This document shows positions 23,415-36,725 of a stretch of DNA of 64,000 nt, piece by piece. The translations under genes were made by a program, and so were the position numbers. Positions within the stretch are counted from its first letter, which is position 1; every line of letters begins with the position of its first letter. This stretch comes from Imbricaverruca yamaguchii (Eukaryota; Arthropoda; Thecostraca; Neoverrucidae), in the NCBI GenBank assembly GCA_034440575.1, contig JAOTOL010001549.1, forward strand, positions 327,001 to 391,000, in the 5' to 3' direction. A model generated the notes under the pieces. The model saw nothing but the letters and a program-made list of their open reading frames with translations, ran no database searches and was not told the DNA's origin.

Positions 23415-23415
<1 letters not shown>
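19640..23415. other. No gene seen
   Basis: Mostly AT-rich unique-looking sequence. A poly-T/poly-G run lies at about 20557-20580 and a short CT run at about 22660. No frame over 110 codons and none recognisable. Confidence 0.5.

Positions 23416-23416
<1 letters not shown>

Positions 23417-23447
<31 letters not shown>
23417..23447. repeat. (AAAT)n tail
   Basis: About seven AAAT units following ATTGTTAAATAAATAAAT. Such tails end many LINEs and SINEs on their 3' side; the upstream body is not identified here. Confidence 0.7.
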
Positions 23448-23448
23448 G

Positions 23449-24256
23449 GCACGTAAGCAGTACCTCACCGGAATAGAGCTGAAAAACATTTTATGTATGA
23501 TTTTCGGCCAAAACGACGTTCTTGTTGACAGCAAAAATCGCAAAATTTGAAAAACTGGAAACTCCAAATGCATGGGTGACTCATCATTATAGAGAAAATG
23601 TAAGTTTGGATTTATATATCAAATTTGAAACAGCTTATTCACTGGTTTGGAACAATCATGGATGAAGAAAGCCTTTGGCAGGTATCGCCTTATATTGCGC
23701 TTTCGTTGCATAACAAGCATGCGACCTTCACTAGATGCATGAAAATGTTCATTTGGAGCTCATTGTACGGCCAAAGGAAATTGCCGTGTAAATTTACTCT
23801 CGATGTGCATCGGGACATGTTTTACGATTAAAAGACTGTGGGACATGGTGCAGAAGGGGCAAGTTACAAACCAGCTTAGATCAGCACGAGAGGTGGAAAA
23901 TGCTATGACCGAAAGCCTATCTAAACAGTATGTTGAAGGCTAGTGGGCTCTTAGACTGAGCATTGACGTGGTGATTAATGACATCTGTAATTAGCATGCG
24001 TTTACTGGCGGTTCGAGGGGGCCATCTCAGCCATGCTCCTCTGAGACAGGTTGAGTTGGAGCAAAATTGTTCTCCACCGACAAATGATGAAAAACTAGAA
24101 ACATTTGGTTGCACTATGTTACCCTGGGATATGCTTAGGTACTACGCTTTCGAAATCTAAGGAGTTCGGCAATTTGTGAAAAGTAGTTTTTGTTTCGCTC
24201 TACCAATGAAATAAAAACCAGCCTTCTGGATCTGTCAATGCATGCAATTTGCATTT
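23449..24256 (+). repeat. Dispersed repeat family B, copy 1 (~810 bp)
   Basis: Aligns along its whole length with 27709-28527 in the same orientation. Shared ordered blocks include GAGCTG, TTGAAAAACTGGAAAC, TGGGTGACTC, TTGAAACAGC, CATAACAAGC, the GGAAAT...CGA-GT-CATCGGG block, AGAGGTGG, AATGCTA-GACCGAAAGCC, GGAGCA-A-TTG and GCATGCAATTTG. It codes for no conserved frame. The flanks differ, so it is a transposable-element family of unknown class and not a segmental duplication. Confidence 0.75.
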
Positions 24257-24995
24257 ATCTTTTGAGCTGGCCTAAATTGCAGAACCAGGCTTGATGTAAC
24301 CAGATAATATTTGGTCTGATCATTGGAATCATGATTTTGTTTATGCTCTTCAAGATCATGAAGGCAAATACCGAGGAGGCTTGGTGAGCGAGGTAGAATG
24401 GCATTTTGGCAATCTCTGAAGGTGACCACCTATGTCCGAATGCAATAATGGGTGAATAAAGGTAAGATGTTTACAGGCGGTTTTATCCAGCAACAACATA
24501 CATAAAATGCATGAGTCCGAAACCCTCTACAAATATGAATTGCTACATTTGTATATACTTCGATAATTGATACCTGAACGAATACATTTTTCTGGCTAGG
24601 AAATTGAACCTTCTTAGTCCTAAAAGTAGAGACCCACATGAGACGCGGAATATGAAGTTATCGCCAATGTTGACGTCGGAAATGAATGCAGGGTCATGCT
24701 GCATGTCATGGGATTAGCGCGAAGAAGATGATAAGAAGAGAAGAAGATATGCCAAGAAGATAAATGTAAAATGGAAAGCCACATCAGCTCTGCGAAAGAA
24801 TTAACGTGGAGTAACCATGGTCCAGAAGTTTTGGGTTTCCATCGATGACCTACCTAAGTAGCTAAGCAGGTAACTGCCTCCAATACCACTTACAGACACT
24901 ACATGATTTTCAAATCACCACTCACAGCCACAAGACAAAGCCTCACAAGTGGCGCAATCACTACAGACCCCTTCAATCAGCGCTCTAAAGCGTTC
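24257..24995. other. No gene seen
   Basis: No recognisable protein or repeat. Confidence 0.5.
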
Positions 24996-25001
24996 CCCGT
25001 A

Positions 25002-25086
25002 CGTCCAGTCTCCTGCCAGCGGTCTCCTGCAGCGTCCAGTCTCCTGCCAGCGGTCTCCTGCAGCGTCCAGTCTCCTGCCAGCGGTG
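25002..25086. repeat. 31-bp tandem repeat, about 2.7 copies
   Basis: CGTCCAGTCTCCTGCCAGCG plus GTCTCCTGCAG begins at 25002, 25033 and 25064, with essentially no divergence, so the expansion is recent. Confidence 0.9.
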
Positions 25087-25445
25087 TGCTCTGGAATGCT
25101 CACAATTCCACACCACCGTATAGGCATATCGGTTCATATACTCTTGGGTGGGCCATTCCCCTCAACACGATGACTTGCCCTACTCCCGCTATGTCCAATG
25201 TGTCTCCAACGTTAAATACCGTTCTGCGGATTCATGAAGTGAAACACTCCCTTGTGTGCTTGTTAGCCCACAATCTTGGCTAGATTGTGAAATGCATACT
25301 CATATTATATTTGACCAGAAAATAAGGGGCATCAGTATGCATGTATGTATAAATGTACCGCACAGCCGTGCGGTGGCGCTAAACAATACCAGGTATACAC
25401 AGAGAACATAATCAAAGCCTATCCCGCAAAATCCACGCCATTATG

Positions 25446-25690
25446 CCTCAAATATCATCATGTTCGACAGCAGACACCTCAATTATTACCATGCCCGACA
25501 ATATGCAGTTCAAATATTACTACGCCTGCAACATGTACTTGAAATATCACCATGTCCGGCAATATGTTCTTCAAATATCACCGTACCCTGCAATATGTAC
25601 TTGAAATATCACAATGTCCTGCAACAGATACTTCAAATATCAGCATGCCCGCAATAGATGATTCAAATATCACAATGTACGGCATTAGGC
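25446..25690. repeat. Diverged ~37-bp tandem repeat, about 7 copies
   Basis: Repeated words are TCAAATATCACNATGTCC and GCAATATGTACT, spaced 35-39 bp. Units are clearly diverged, unlike the 31-bp array just to the left. Confidence 0.8.
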
Positions 25691-25699
25691 GTGTGAATA

Positions 25700-27025
25700 C
25701 ATAATTCACAGCGCACGGATGCATTCTGCAGCTCCATATTTCGTCGCTCATATGTTGCATAAGGTCTAGTCAATACCTTCAAGAACACTCTCATGCCTGC
25801 CATCATTGCAAGCGATGGTGAATCTTCTTATCCACAGGATTCCAGCACCGGCACATATTCATCAGCTGTTTGCTGATTGGGACGTTGATGCTGGATGACA
25901 GATCAAAGCTGCTGCATGATTACCCCACCAAGGGACAATTTTCAGCCACGCATTGGATATGCAATGATGCAGCCCCACTATCCTGTGAATAATTAATTTC
26001 GCAGGTGCGCTCGTTGAGGACAAGGCAACACCCCGTAACAGTGTCATCATCTACGCTCCCCATGCTTTGCTCATGCATTTCATTTTCCACACATGTTTTT
26101 GAAAACTGGTCCATTTGGTGACATTTATCCAACGCGATATATTTGATCGTCATACGCAGTTTTCTAACAGCAAGTCATGTATGCATTGCCACAATGGCCT
26201 TCACAGATGGCCATAACCCATTCGTTTTATATCCTTATATTCGAAAGGAACAAGAAGCTTTGGATAACGTGTTGATAAGTCTGCAAGGAATACAACCACG
26301 AATGAAACCACACAGCATATGCCTGGTTCAACACAACATATATTCATAGCTACCAATTATTTTTTGGGCGCAACATGATCATAGCTGTCGAAGCGCCCTA
26401 AAGCCCAAATAACTAACCACCACTTCTTTTCCAGCAGTCACATTGTTTCCGTTGCCCTGTTTCCTTACAAGCACGCATGATATACGACCAGCTTCCATGT
26501 TCCGTTCATTCGAGCCGCGCCGGAGAAAGCGTCCGAACACGCCCCAAGGAGGGGGATGGGGTATTGCCCTGGAATCGCGAGCTAAAAAATAACTTGACTG
26601 AACAGATTGTGTGCAATTAGAAAATCAGTTACAGACAATAAAGCCAAATGAAGCTAAGGGATCTGTCATAATCAACTAGGAGTTTAGTGGATTGTGCTTA
26701 TATTTGTATGCTTCCCTCGACACCATTCCCCGGTGGCATTTGCAGTACTCCGCACACACTACAGATGAGCGCAATATAAATATAACAGAAATTTCCAAAA
26801 AGTGCAATATAAATTTATGGCAAATCACAGGTTAGTTGGCTTAGCATATCGAGCATGTACTAACTACAAACAACTAGCATATGAAGTATTAGAAAAACGT
26901 GTGAATGTGTATGCTCAGACTCACCTTAATAGTCATGACCGACTAAACTATACTCTCCATGAACTTCAATTTCTGAAATCTTACTCAGCGAACCTTCTAA
27001 AATTGAGTATGCAACTATAAATGTT
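25700..27025. other. No gene seen
   Basis: Short unrecognisable frames only. An ATG frame at 26817-27020 leads into the LINE relic but is not itself recognisably LINE. Confidence 0.45.
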
Positions 27026-27029
27026 TGAC

Positions 27030-27370
27030 AATTGACGCAGTATAAATGCAATGCACTTAGACTTGAGCAAGGGTTTCCATAAAGTTCAGCACCGACGTTC
27101 AATTTATCGGCTGCAGCAGCACGGGGTTGAAGGATGAGTTCTAGCCTGCATTGTCACATTGAAACATGGGAAAGGAAATAAAGGTAGTATTAAATGGATG
27201 CAGATCTGAATGGAAGGTGTTATCAGTAGGGAATCACAAGGCCCCCTTCCAGGTCCAATTATCTTCATCACTTTTGTAAGTAATATTAATGTATGGCTGA
27301 GGAATTGGGTGTTTAAACTTGCTGTTGACATAAAACTAGTGGTGATACCTAGTTCCCCACCATGACTATG
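27030..27370 (+). mobile_element. Second LINE reverse-transcriptase relic
   Basis: Frames joined across breaks give LDLSKGFHKVQHRR (27057-27095), a LQQHG block, GRK-like sequence, LNGCRSEWK, a PGPIIF-TFV stretch, and VWLRNWVFKLAVDIKLV near 27290-27345, where active copies have the catalytic Asp pair. These match the same section as the copy at window start (about 545-830). Several stops and shifts make it dead. Both ends are lost. Confidence 0.75.
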
Positions 27371-27708
27371 GATGGAGAACGCCATGGGGAGGGTTCGGCC
27401 AATGTCACATCGATGTCTCGGAGATGTGAAGTAGGATGTATGGGCATTGACCAAAACTAATGGCAACAAAAAGCGCATCGTGAACACCAACTTCGACTGC
27501 ACTCTCCAACTGATAGCCACGACAGGGCCTTTGTCCTGCATTCGTGCTGCGTTCCGTTGGCGGCATTGACTTCGCTCCGACAAGCCGTACCGACATGATG
27601 GGACGGGACCAGCCAACGCGTACACTAGCCTTCGGTTGTTTGGAACCAGCCGAGTTCACATTGAACGCTGCTCTACCAAGCTGAGACCGCGGGCGGTCCG
27701 ACCATTAA

Positions 27709-28527
27709 GGTGCTGAAGGCAATACCCCACCTGAATGGAGCTGGAAAGCATAATTAAATATTGTTTTTGTACGAACAATGCCTTTCTCCACTGCGTATAG
27801 CAAAGTTGAAAAACTGGAAACAAATACGTATGGGTGACTCGTAATTTTAGTGAAAAGTTAAGTTCACGTATGCATCGCAAATTGAAACAGCGCTGTCACT
27901 GGTCCAAAGAAGAGGCAAGCCTCTGACGAATATCTCCGTGTATTGTACTTCCGTTTCATAACAAGCGCGGGGAATGCGGCTGTTTTGGAGTGTGCAGTGC
28001 ACTGCACTCGCAATGGAAATCGCTATGCGAAGAGCACCGTCGAGCTACATCGGGGAGTGTTGCATACAAAATGTTTCTGTTGATTCGTGAAGTTAAGGGA
28101 TTGTGCGACATTGTGGGGCAGGAGCACTTTACCTACCTATCGGCATAGGTGCGTACCAGAGGTGGCAAATGCTAGAACCGAAAGCCCAACGAAGAAGTCT
28201 GCACATGACCTGCGGGCTTTTATTGGACTTTGATGTGATGCTTACTAAGCTCTGTAGCTTTCACGCATTCACTAGTGCATCCAGGAGGGACATTTCAGCT
28301 GCTCAAGCAGCCTGATTTGGAGCATAGTTGGTCTTCAACCTCAAGTGATACTAACGGCAGCAGTAGTTTATGGAACAATGCTACTCTGAGCTAATGCTCA
28401 GGTACCTACTAAGCTTTCCAAATTTCAAGAATTTGAAAATGTGTAACCATTAGTTTTACCCAGCTCTACCAAATAACTGGAAACCAATTTTCTGGATGTG
28501 CACAACGCATGCAATTTGTGTAAATAT
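27709..28527 (+). repeat. Dispersed repeat family B, copy 2 (~820 bp)
   Basis: Partner of 23449-24256 with insertions and deletions of a few bases. The right end reads CGCATGCAATTTGTGTAAAT. Confidence 0.75.
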
Positions 28528-28529
28528 AT

Positions 28530-29340
<811 letters not shown>

Positions 29341-30925
29341 TATGCTATATTATGTATATGTATTATGTATATACTTATATACTTATGTAGAATGGACAAA
29401 GGTAGTCATACTTATAGTAAGATATCTTCTCCACAGTCCATGAAAGATAATGTTTGTGCCAAGAGTACTAATTAAAAAATTCATGTCATGTAAAATTACC
29501 TTGGTTGCTCAATGTTTACCGAAGTAGATAAAGCATCATAGCTTAAAATGACTGCATTGCGGGATTTAAAACAATTGCGATAAGCAGCTTTTACTTCAGC
29601 CAACATCATCGGGGTTAGGCCAATTGAAGTGGATTCCTCTGGTTTCTGGGGGGGGAGGGATGCAGTCAGTGCTGGGAGGTGGAGGGGGATGCAGTCAGTG
29701 TGTGCATAGGTGTAACTTTCCGAAGATTGTTGTGAAGGCATAGTACATGAAGCCAATGAGCAGGCCTTTAAACTCCAGTCGTGTCAGCTCCTTGTACCAA
29801 CTCAATTTCCATGTGGATCCACGTGTGCATCTGACGCCTTGCTGATAATGAAGCGGGAAAAATCCCAAGACATTTATTGGGGGTGAGCGTGGGTGAAATA
29901 CAATCGTGACTTTTTCTGTCTCACTCCATTTGGGTTCCTCGGACCGCCCGTGGCTCAAACCCTGTTATCCACATCGATCGACCATGGCGACTGAATGGGA
30001 ACCAGCTCACTGCGTCAGCTGCGACCCGCCTGACGATGTCAGCGTGCCTCGGGCCGAGCATCGCCGTCGTTTGTTCCTTAAAGTGGCGCAGAAGATGGTT
30101 GCCAACTGCTGGCAGCCGTTTATTTACACCGCTTCCGGCGATGGACGAGCCGATCGGCCGGGTGCCTACATTCCTCATGTCGGCCGGGCAGCATGACAGT
30201 ATTTCCAACACCAGCAACGCAACGTTCACGCTGGCTGGCTGGTTATTGGGACTTTAGAGTACGTCGGCCGACGGGCTACGCTTCGCCGAAATTCTCCCAA
30301 GTTGTGGGTGCTCAGAATTCGGCTTAGCTCAGAGTTCGGGCCGAAATGAGCCAAGTGACCACTGATGAATGTGTCGTCTCTCGCCATGATCTGCCTCATA
30401 CATCTGCGCGAGCGAATGCCACTTTGACCCAGTCAAGGTGGTTCTGGCGGGAACCTCGCACCTCGCAGTCTACATGCGAACAGGAATTGGATAAAAACAG
30501 CCGAAGAGAGCAAATTCTGCTGACATTTTCTGACGTTTCTCTAGTACCTAAATTTCCACCGATTTCGATGCAAGACGATAGCCTAAATGTGACAATTTTT
30601 ATTTCTTATCTCTTTTTCATGAATAATTTTACACGCCTCCCTTCTCCTTTAACTGTATGGAAACTCCTCTCTATCTTTCATACTTGTTCATCAAGTACCA
30701 TTTATATTCTCATATTATAACGCAAAATAGAACCGAATTAACACTGAATATACTTCGGCGACGGGTCTTCGTCAACAGTAACCATTTTGTTCCAAAAACC
30801 CAAAAAATAACGCACACCAAGTATACATATTGACTCAGTACAGTGATCCGGCTTCTCTCTCACATTCCATAGATATGTATATACATACCTGAAGGATACA
30901 TGCACACACGGAACACAAGATCAAG
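29341..30925. other. No gene seen
   Basis: Contains a partial duplication of GGGATGCAGTCAGTG at 29658 and 29688. GC-rich patches near 29940-30330 hold open frames on both strands but nothing recognisable. Confidence 0.5.
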
Positions 30926-30926
30926 A

Positions 30927-31125
<199 letters not shown>

Positions 31126-31541
31126 TTAGTGACGGAGAGCGGGAGAGCTGGAGAAAGAGAGAGGAAGAGAGAGAGAACGAGAGAGCAAAACAGACAGATA
31201 TATGTAAGGGGAGGAACGGACGTGCCTCATACATGGGTGTGTACCAGCCTGTGTATCTGTGGATGCGGTGATGTGATCTGCATATATAATTGCCTCAGGC
31301 GGTGTAAGAAGCCGGTTTCAGCAGGGTCCAAGATGCTGTCATTGTGTTTAATGATGGCTTGTGGTTCCTAATCTCCATTGATTCACTGGCTTTGAGCTTT
31401 ACAGCATTTTTGCAGACTTCAGAATGGATATGACGAGTGTGTTGGTGTCGATAGTGATGCTGGCGTGAATGATTCTGAGCTGTTTGCCAAATGGAGTGTT
31501 GGTGGTTGGGACGTTCCTGCCGTCTCTTGATTCCTCTTTGC

Positions 31542-31885
31542 GGCCCTGGTAGCTCAGTTGGTTAGAGCACTGGCCTGCACCGGTCTCCCATGTATTGGCA
31601 ACACAGGGTTCGAGTCGCTTCGCGCGCTCGCATTTAGCCCCCGGCCGGGAATGTCAGTTGGCAGCTGGCCCGATAAGGCCGGGGACGAGCTACCGGGCGG
31701 CCGTGTCGGTGCATTGGCGGCACGTTAAACTTTCGGTCTAAATCCTGCCGTTGAACTGGAGCTGATGGATCGGGTGGTGGGGCCAGGGTTCCCGCAACAA
31801 GCTCTGCTTAGCAATAGAACCCTGGCTCCTCAAGCCATCCCAGCAACAACTCGGATCAAATGTTTTTTTTAAAAATAATAAACAA
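31542..31885 (+). mobile_element. tRNA-derived SINE (family 2), copy 1
   Basis: The head has an A box in TAGCTCAGTTGGTTAGAGC (from 31550) and a B box GGTTCGAGTC (31607-31616), as in many non-Leu/Ser tRNAs. About 240 bases of body follow, including CCCGATAAGGCCGGGGACGA and CGTTAAA-TTTCG, then CAACAAGCTCTGCTTAGCAA and a T-run/AATAATAAACAAATA tail. The copy at 55248-55574 matches along nearly its whole length. No clear target-site duplication was found. Confidence 0.85.
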
Positions 31886-31906
31886 ATAGGTCTCCAACCA
31901 TGCGTT

Positions 31907-32632
31907 TTGTTTCTCCCTTTACGTGATGTTCAAGGGTCGGCACACGTGACCCTTGATGCTGGTGGTGATGAGGTAGACTGTGTTTCACATGGGACACCGG
32001 TCTCGCCAGACAACAGTGACGCTTTTTTCTTGCTCCCAGCAGGACATAGCCGCGGATTCACAGCGGCTTTGGTCCGTGCCTCGGATCGTGTTTTGCCACT
32101 CTGCCATGTCACGCGTAATGGTAGCCTCGAAGTGCTGGTAGCCGCTGTTATCTTTTTTTTGGTGTGTGGGCGGGGGGGGGGGGAGCTTATCATACATGTT
32201 TGGAAAGCTGACGAAAGTTGTGCTGTCTTTGAGGTTCGAACGTCGCGTTTGTGTATGTGCACTTATCATGGGGCGTGTCATCTTAATCATTGCTCTCTTG
32301 ATCATGTGGTGTGGATCGGTGTTTGCCAGAAACACAGTTTCCATTCTTTACATGCCTCGGTTTTGCACATCGTTACTAATTCCGAAGCGCTTGGCCCTCA
32401 ATGTCTGTGCATACACAATATTTTTTTAGTCGAACGGGGTGTGCCTAGAAGAATAGAAAGATCATATGTGAACCTTCATCGGCTTTATGTACAGCTCAGT
32501 TGCGTAAGTATCGTCGTTGTCAATGATGAAAAGTCAATTCAACTATCGATCCTAGTACACTCAGCATATACACTCAGCAAGTCGGCAAAGATGTTGCATA
32601 TCTCAAACTTAGGGAATCGAAAGAGATTCTAA
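31907..32632 (+). other. Longest non-repetitive open frame (241 codons, no early ATG)
   Basis: The frame is open for 241 codons just right of the SINE but starts with TTG and has no in-frame ATG until near its end. It crosses a T9 run and a G12 run at about 32151-32182. Translation is rich in Val, Cys and Ser with no recognised domain. It could be an internal exon, but chance is a reasonable explanation in this much sequence. Confidence 0.15.
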
Positions 32633-32639
32633 ACAGCAA

Positions 32640-33970
32640 ACCACCATTAAATACAATCACGCTATCTTGGACCCTGATGAAACCGGATCCTTACAATGCC
32701 TATGGAAATCGCAAATCGCAATACAGACAGGCAGACACACCTGTGTCTCAAGCATACCCGGTATAATACCTGATAGAATGTCTACAAGCATACTCTATCT
32801 CCCCCTCTCTTTCTCTCTCTCCGGGAGAGAGAAAGAAAAAGGGAGAGAGTATTAATATTATATAAATATATATACATATATACTATCATGTATATTATAT
32901 ATATGTAATATTATGTGTGTATGTACACGCAAGTGTCGTTGAGTAACTCATGGAAATAATCAAATCGATGTGCTTCACGTGCAACACGATTGTTTGTTAG
33001 AGCCGTGAAAGTGGGGGATGGGCATGCCTGTACATGGCATGCACCTTTCGTTCAAAACACAGGGGAACATTTTTCAAGCCGGCGACAGTGATCGTCGAGC
33101 CGTGCAATGAATGAAATAATGAAATTGGCCTCGTTACTGGCGGCGGCGTGCCGCGATAAAAGCGCTACAGTTCCGTCTTTTCCTCTCATGTAAAATAATG
33201 AGATCATTTACCTGCCCAGAAGTGCGTACTTCATTAGGCGGCCACGCAATGAATTTCACCGATCGATTCGGCGTTCACATCGGTCAAAGTGGACACTTGG
33301 AGCATGCGCGAACGCGAAACAAACAAAAACACTCATGTTATGTGTACCAAGCTGAAATTGAATTTGCGTCAGGGTACATGAAGGTATTCACTCCTCAATC
33401 AAGCGAAGATGTTGTCAATGAACGAACTCCTCGAAATTTCGAGATGCAAAGAAATAAAGGAAAATCAAAATCTCAAGACGAAAATTATCTAGAGATGGTA
33501 CATTAGTAGTGGCCAATTCAAACTGTAATTCACGCAAGTGTCTTCCGCTGGATCCTGCTACAGACATGAACACATGCATTTCAATGAGGAGGATGAAGAT
33601 TTTCGTTACCTTTGAGGTCGCACACATTTTACCGCCGAGATAAAGGTGGGATTACGGGAACCGAAGGAAACATTCGGCAAAATGTTTGTTTTCAGCTAAA
33701 CAACTGGACTAAATACTTTATCCGAATCTCGCCGTTTGGAAAATCAAACACATCAACAGGCCCCGGATTGAAACCAGAATGAAAAGCAAAAGCACCAAGT
33801 GTTGTCCGAGCAGGCAGACGTCCTCGGATACATCCACGCCGACGGGTCGTCTCCACCTGGCCACCTGAGCCAACACTAACGTTTTCTCGATGCGAAATTG
33901 CGCACGCACTTACATTATGATGTTTATCCTGAAAGCTCATCGGACCGCCCTGGCATACCAGATTAGTGGC
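32640..33970. other. No gene seen
   Basis: A CT/GA inverted-symmetry tract lies near 32798-32846 (CCCCCTCTC...GAGAGAG), then AT-rich sequence to 32920. A 102-codon ATG frame at 33198-33506 is not recognised. Confidence 0.5.
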
Positions 33971-33974
33971 CACA

Positions 33975-34215
33975 CCAAGGAAAGGGAACCATTGTGGTTA
34001 CACCGCGGAAGGTCAAACACTGTCTTCCCACCATTGAATGGAACAATTGTGGTTACACCACATAAGGGGAATGCTGTGGTGCTGACATTGAACAGAACCA
34101 TTGCTGATACGCCACAGAAGGGGATAACATTGTGTTCACACCATCGAAGGAAAGCCATTGCAGTCCCACGACGGAGTGAAGGACCATTGTGCTCCCACTA
34201 CGGATGGGAAGACTA
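33975..34215. repeat. Degenerate ~30-bp tandem repeat
   Basis: The words ACCATTGTGGTTACACCAC and GGAACCATTG recur seven or eight times with spacings of about 28-35 bp, each followed by a GAAGG or AAGG word. Divergence is high. Confidence 0.7.
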
Positions 34216-34443
34216 TTTTCTCCCCTGAAATGCAGCATATTTACGCATGCATGCGCATGATGCATTCAAACTATTCCATAAAATGCCTACTTTTTTGTCC
34301 CAGAAACATATCTGAATCACGACTTACTGACCTTGAAGCTGCAGACGGCCTGCGCTATGGTCAGCTAGCGTAACATATGCAAGCTCATGGGTGTAATTAC
34401 GTTTCCGAATCTGCGGAGGACAAACCATGATCCGTGGGATGAA

Positions 34444-34754
34444 TGTGACGACAAATCAACTCTCACAACGTATCAGCGGAAGACATGCTTTATTGCTGGA
34501 AAGTGAGAGAGAACATGGACGCGCTGCGGCACGACGTGTGGGGGCAGACCAAGAAATATCCAGACGACAGCAGCCGGAGTAATATGGCAAACCGCCGGCC
34601 TGGGCTTGGACAAACGACACACGACAGATCCCGGACAGAACAGGGTATTTATATCTGAAATACAAACAGCCGGTGCGACTTGAGTGTATGGTCGCGCTTA
34701 GTGAGATAAAATTAATAACTTGAAGACGCGAAAATAGGACCAGGTGTTCTCACA
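34444..34754 (-). mobile_element. Possible solo LTR
   Basis: On the minus strand a 311-bp segment starts TGTGA and ends TCACA, a perfect short inverted repeat of LTR type. It carries a TATA box (ATATAAATA near 34655) and, about 165 bases later, AATAAA near 34489. That order is U3-TATA-R-polyA signal-U5. No target-site duplication is visible (flanks ATGAA and GTCTC) and no second copy was found in the window, so the call is tentative. Confidence 0.35.
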
Positions 34755-36478
34755 GTCTCGTGTGCTAAGTGAAATTCTGTCACTTGGGAATCACACGTGA
34801 TGATAGCATGGATAAGTGCAACACGGACACCAATTAATTATATTTGTTCTGCTCTGTCGACTATAGAGTAGCGTGTCTGGAGTGCCCTATGTCGTGTACT
34901 CACAGTATCTAGCCAATATATTACACATGCATTTCATTTTGCGTGATCCTAGCCTCCTATCCTTCTCCCCGTCCCATTGCACCTCGGCTACCCCTGTGGC
35001 TAAAACCTCTGGTAGCGCCTCGAAATGTGACCAGTATTGCTCTCATTGCTGTCACCACATCCTAAAGCACGCACATTTCGTGCACCTCTACCGTAGTCGC
35101 ATGCTGGGTACTAGCGCACTGAGTGTGATTTATAACGCAATCTAAACTTGATTTTCTACTTCGACTTTCCTGCAATGGGATCAAAAGCGATTGTGTTGTA
35201 TTGACTATGCATTGGAGCTATGTCGGGTTTTAGCCAGTAAATATGATAGCTCCGCAGCATGGCGCTATGCTCACCCCTGGAGATTTGCTGCATGCTAGCC
35301 GGGTTTATAACAGTCCTGGGTAACAGCGGCAAGAAGCCATTCAACACTGCTAGCGTTCGCGTACAATGCTACCATCACTACATTTACTTGTTACGGTAAT
35401 ACCAGTTGTGAATTAGCTACCAGACTGGAGACTGCTACTTCTGTTTGTAGGCCATTGCAAAGTAGCAGCTTGACCAGCCTCTCTCAATGAAATCACAACA
35501 TGACTTTGGTGCAATCTAACAGAAAACGTTTCGACTTTGATGCGCTAAGTCGCAGCGCAATCATCTGAGCGTGGCTTTGCTCTTCGGATGATCATCTGCA
35601 CGCATCACCCGGCCGCAGATGGACATTTGGCAGTGCCGTGAAGTAGATCCTGGTGCACGTCGCATGCCGGGCACCCAGCGTTCGAAGAGTGTCCACCATA
35701 GCCGCGCCGACCTGTCCGCTATGGTGCAGCACCTAAGACGAATGTGTGGGACTCCTGACTGCGCACCGAATACCAGTGAAAGTGCTCGAGGCCAGAATAA
35801 TAACGCCTAGGTGTGCGTACCACTGTGCAATCCCGAGGAACAATGTGGTCCACGTGAGAGGGGAGTGAGCTCTCCTCGAGAGTTCGTATGCAGAGGGGGG
35901 GGGGGGCGATCAGGGGACTTGGTGCTGCATTTCGTGTCATGTGGGTCACAGTCGGAACGTTTTTCCACCCTGCATACAACAAACAATCTGACAGTTCACG
36001 CGTGGATCACACCATGGGAACATCTATCTTTTACCTGTCATGTCACTCACGGTTTAAATGAAGGCCATCCACCGTGAACCTCCCCATATTGGGACTACAC
36101 GGCCCGCTCGAACATAATATGCTAATCAATGCATTGTTAAAATCTGGATGATAAATTACACAGCCCAAAGCGGCGGTGGCCGATATCTGGTGACTATAGG
36201 TCAGACGAGATGAACCGATGAGGTACTTTGGGATGGCTGTGATGGGTGAAAATTATATCGCCATCACTATTCAGCGGAACATATGAAAGCATTGCACGAT
36301 GATGTTCAGTGTAATTAGCTTCCATAGCCTGCAACCCAACGATGGTGACGCACGCAACAGAGAGGTTGCATGGCACTAGCAAAGTGATATTAACATGAAA
36401 TAGTTACATTTGCCGGTTTTGCAATAGGCCGTGGACAGGCAAGATCGTCAAGATCGTCACTTCTAGGCGACCCTGATA
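34755..36478. other. No gene seen
   Basis: Only short frames. A run of 13 G lies near 35896. Confidence 0.5.
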
Positions 36479-36479
36479 A

Positions 36480-36725
36480 CGTCTGTGTCACACCTTCCAT
36501 GTGACTCTGGTCACCTATGTGTCACATCCTCCACGTGGGCCTGAATAAGCCTACATCACCCCCCCCCCCCTCCTCAGGTGACCCTGTGCTACGTCTGTGT
36601 CACACGGCCCAGGCGTCTCTGGTTATGTATGTGTGCCACACCTCCCAGGCGACCCTGTACTATGTCTGTGTCACATGGCCCAAGCGTCTCTGGTTAGTGT
36701 GTGTGTGTGTGACACCTCCCAGGTG
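36480..36725. repeat. Imperfect ~73-bp tandem repeat built from ~36-bp halves
   Basis: Two good units begin CCCTGTGCTACGTCTGTGTC (near 36581) and CCCTGTACTATGTCTGTGTC (near 36653), both followed by ACNNGGCCCANGCGTCTCTG. An older, more diverged unit precedes them, interrupted by C11. Confidence 0.8.

Noticed and set aside
27104..27659. Minus-strand frames of 173 and 84 codons
   Set aside because: The right part of the LINE relic read in antisense plus unrelated flank; no recognisable domain.
31542..31620. tRNA gene
   Set aside because: Same reasoning; a second copy with the same long body lies at 55248-55574.
33198..33506. 102-codon ATG frame
   Set aside because: Not recognised, polar composition, no neighbouring exon; length is unremarkable for chance.
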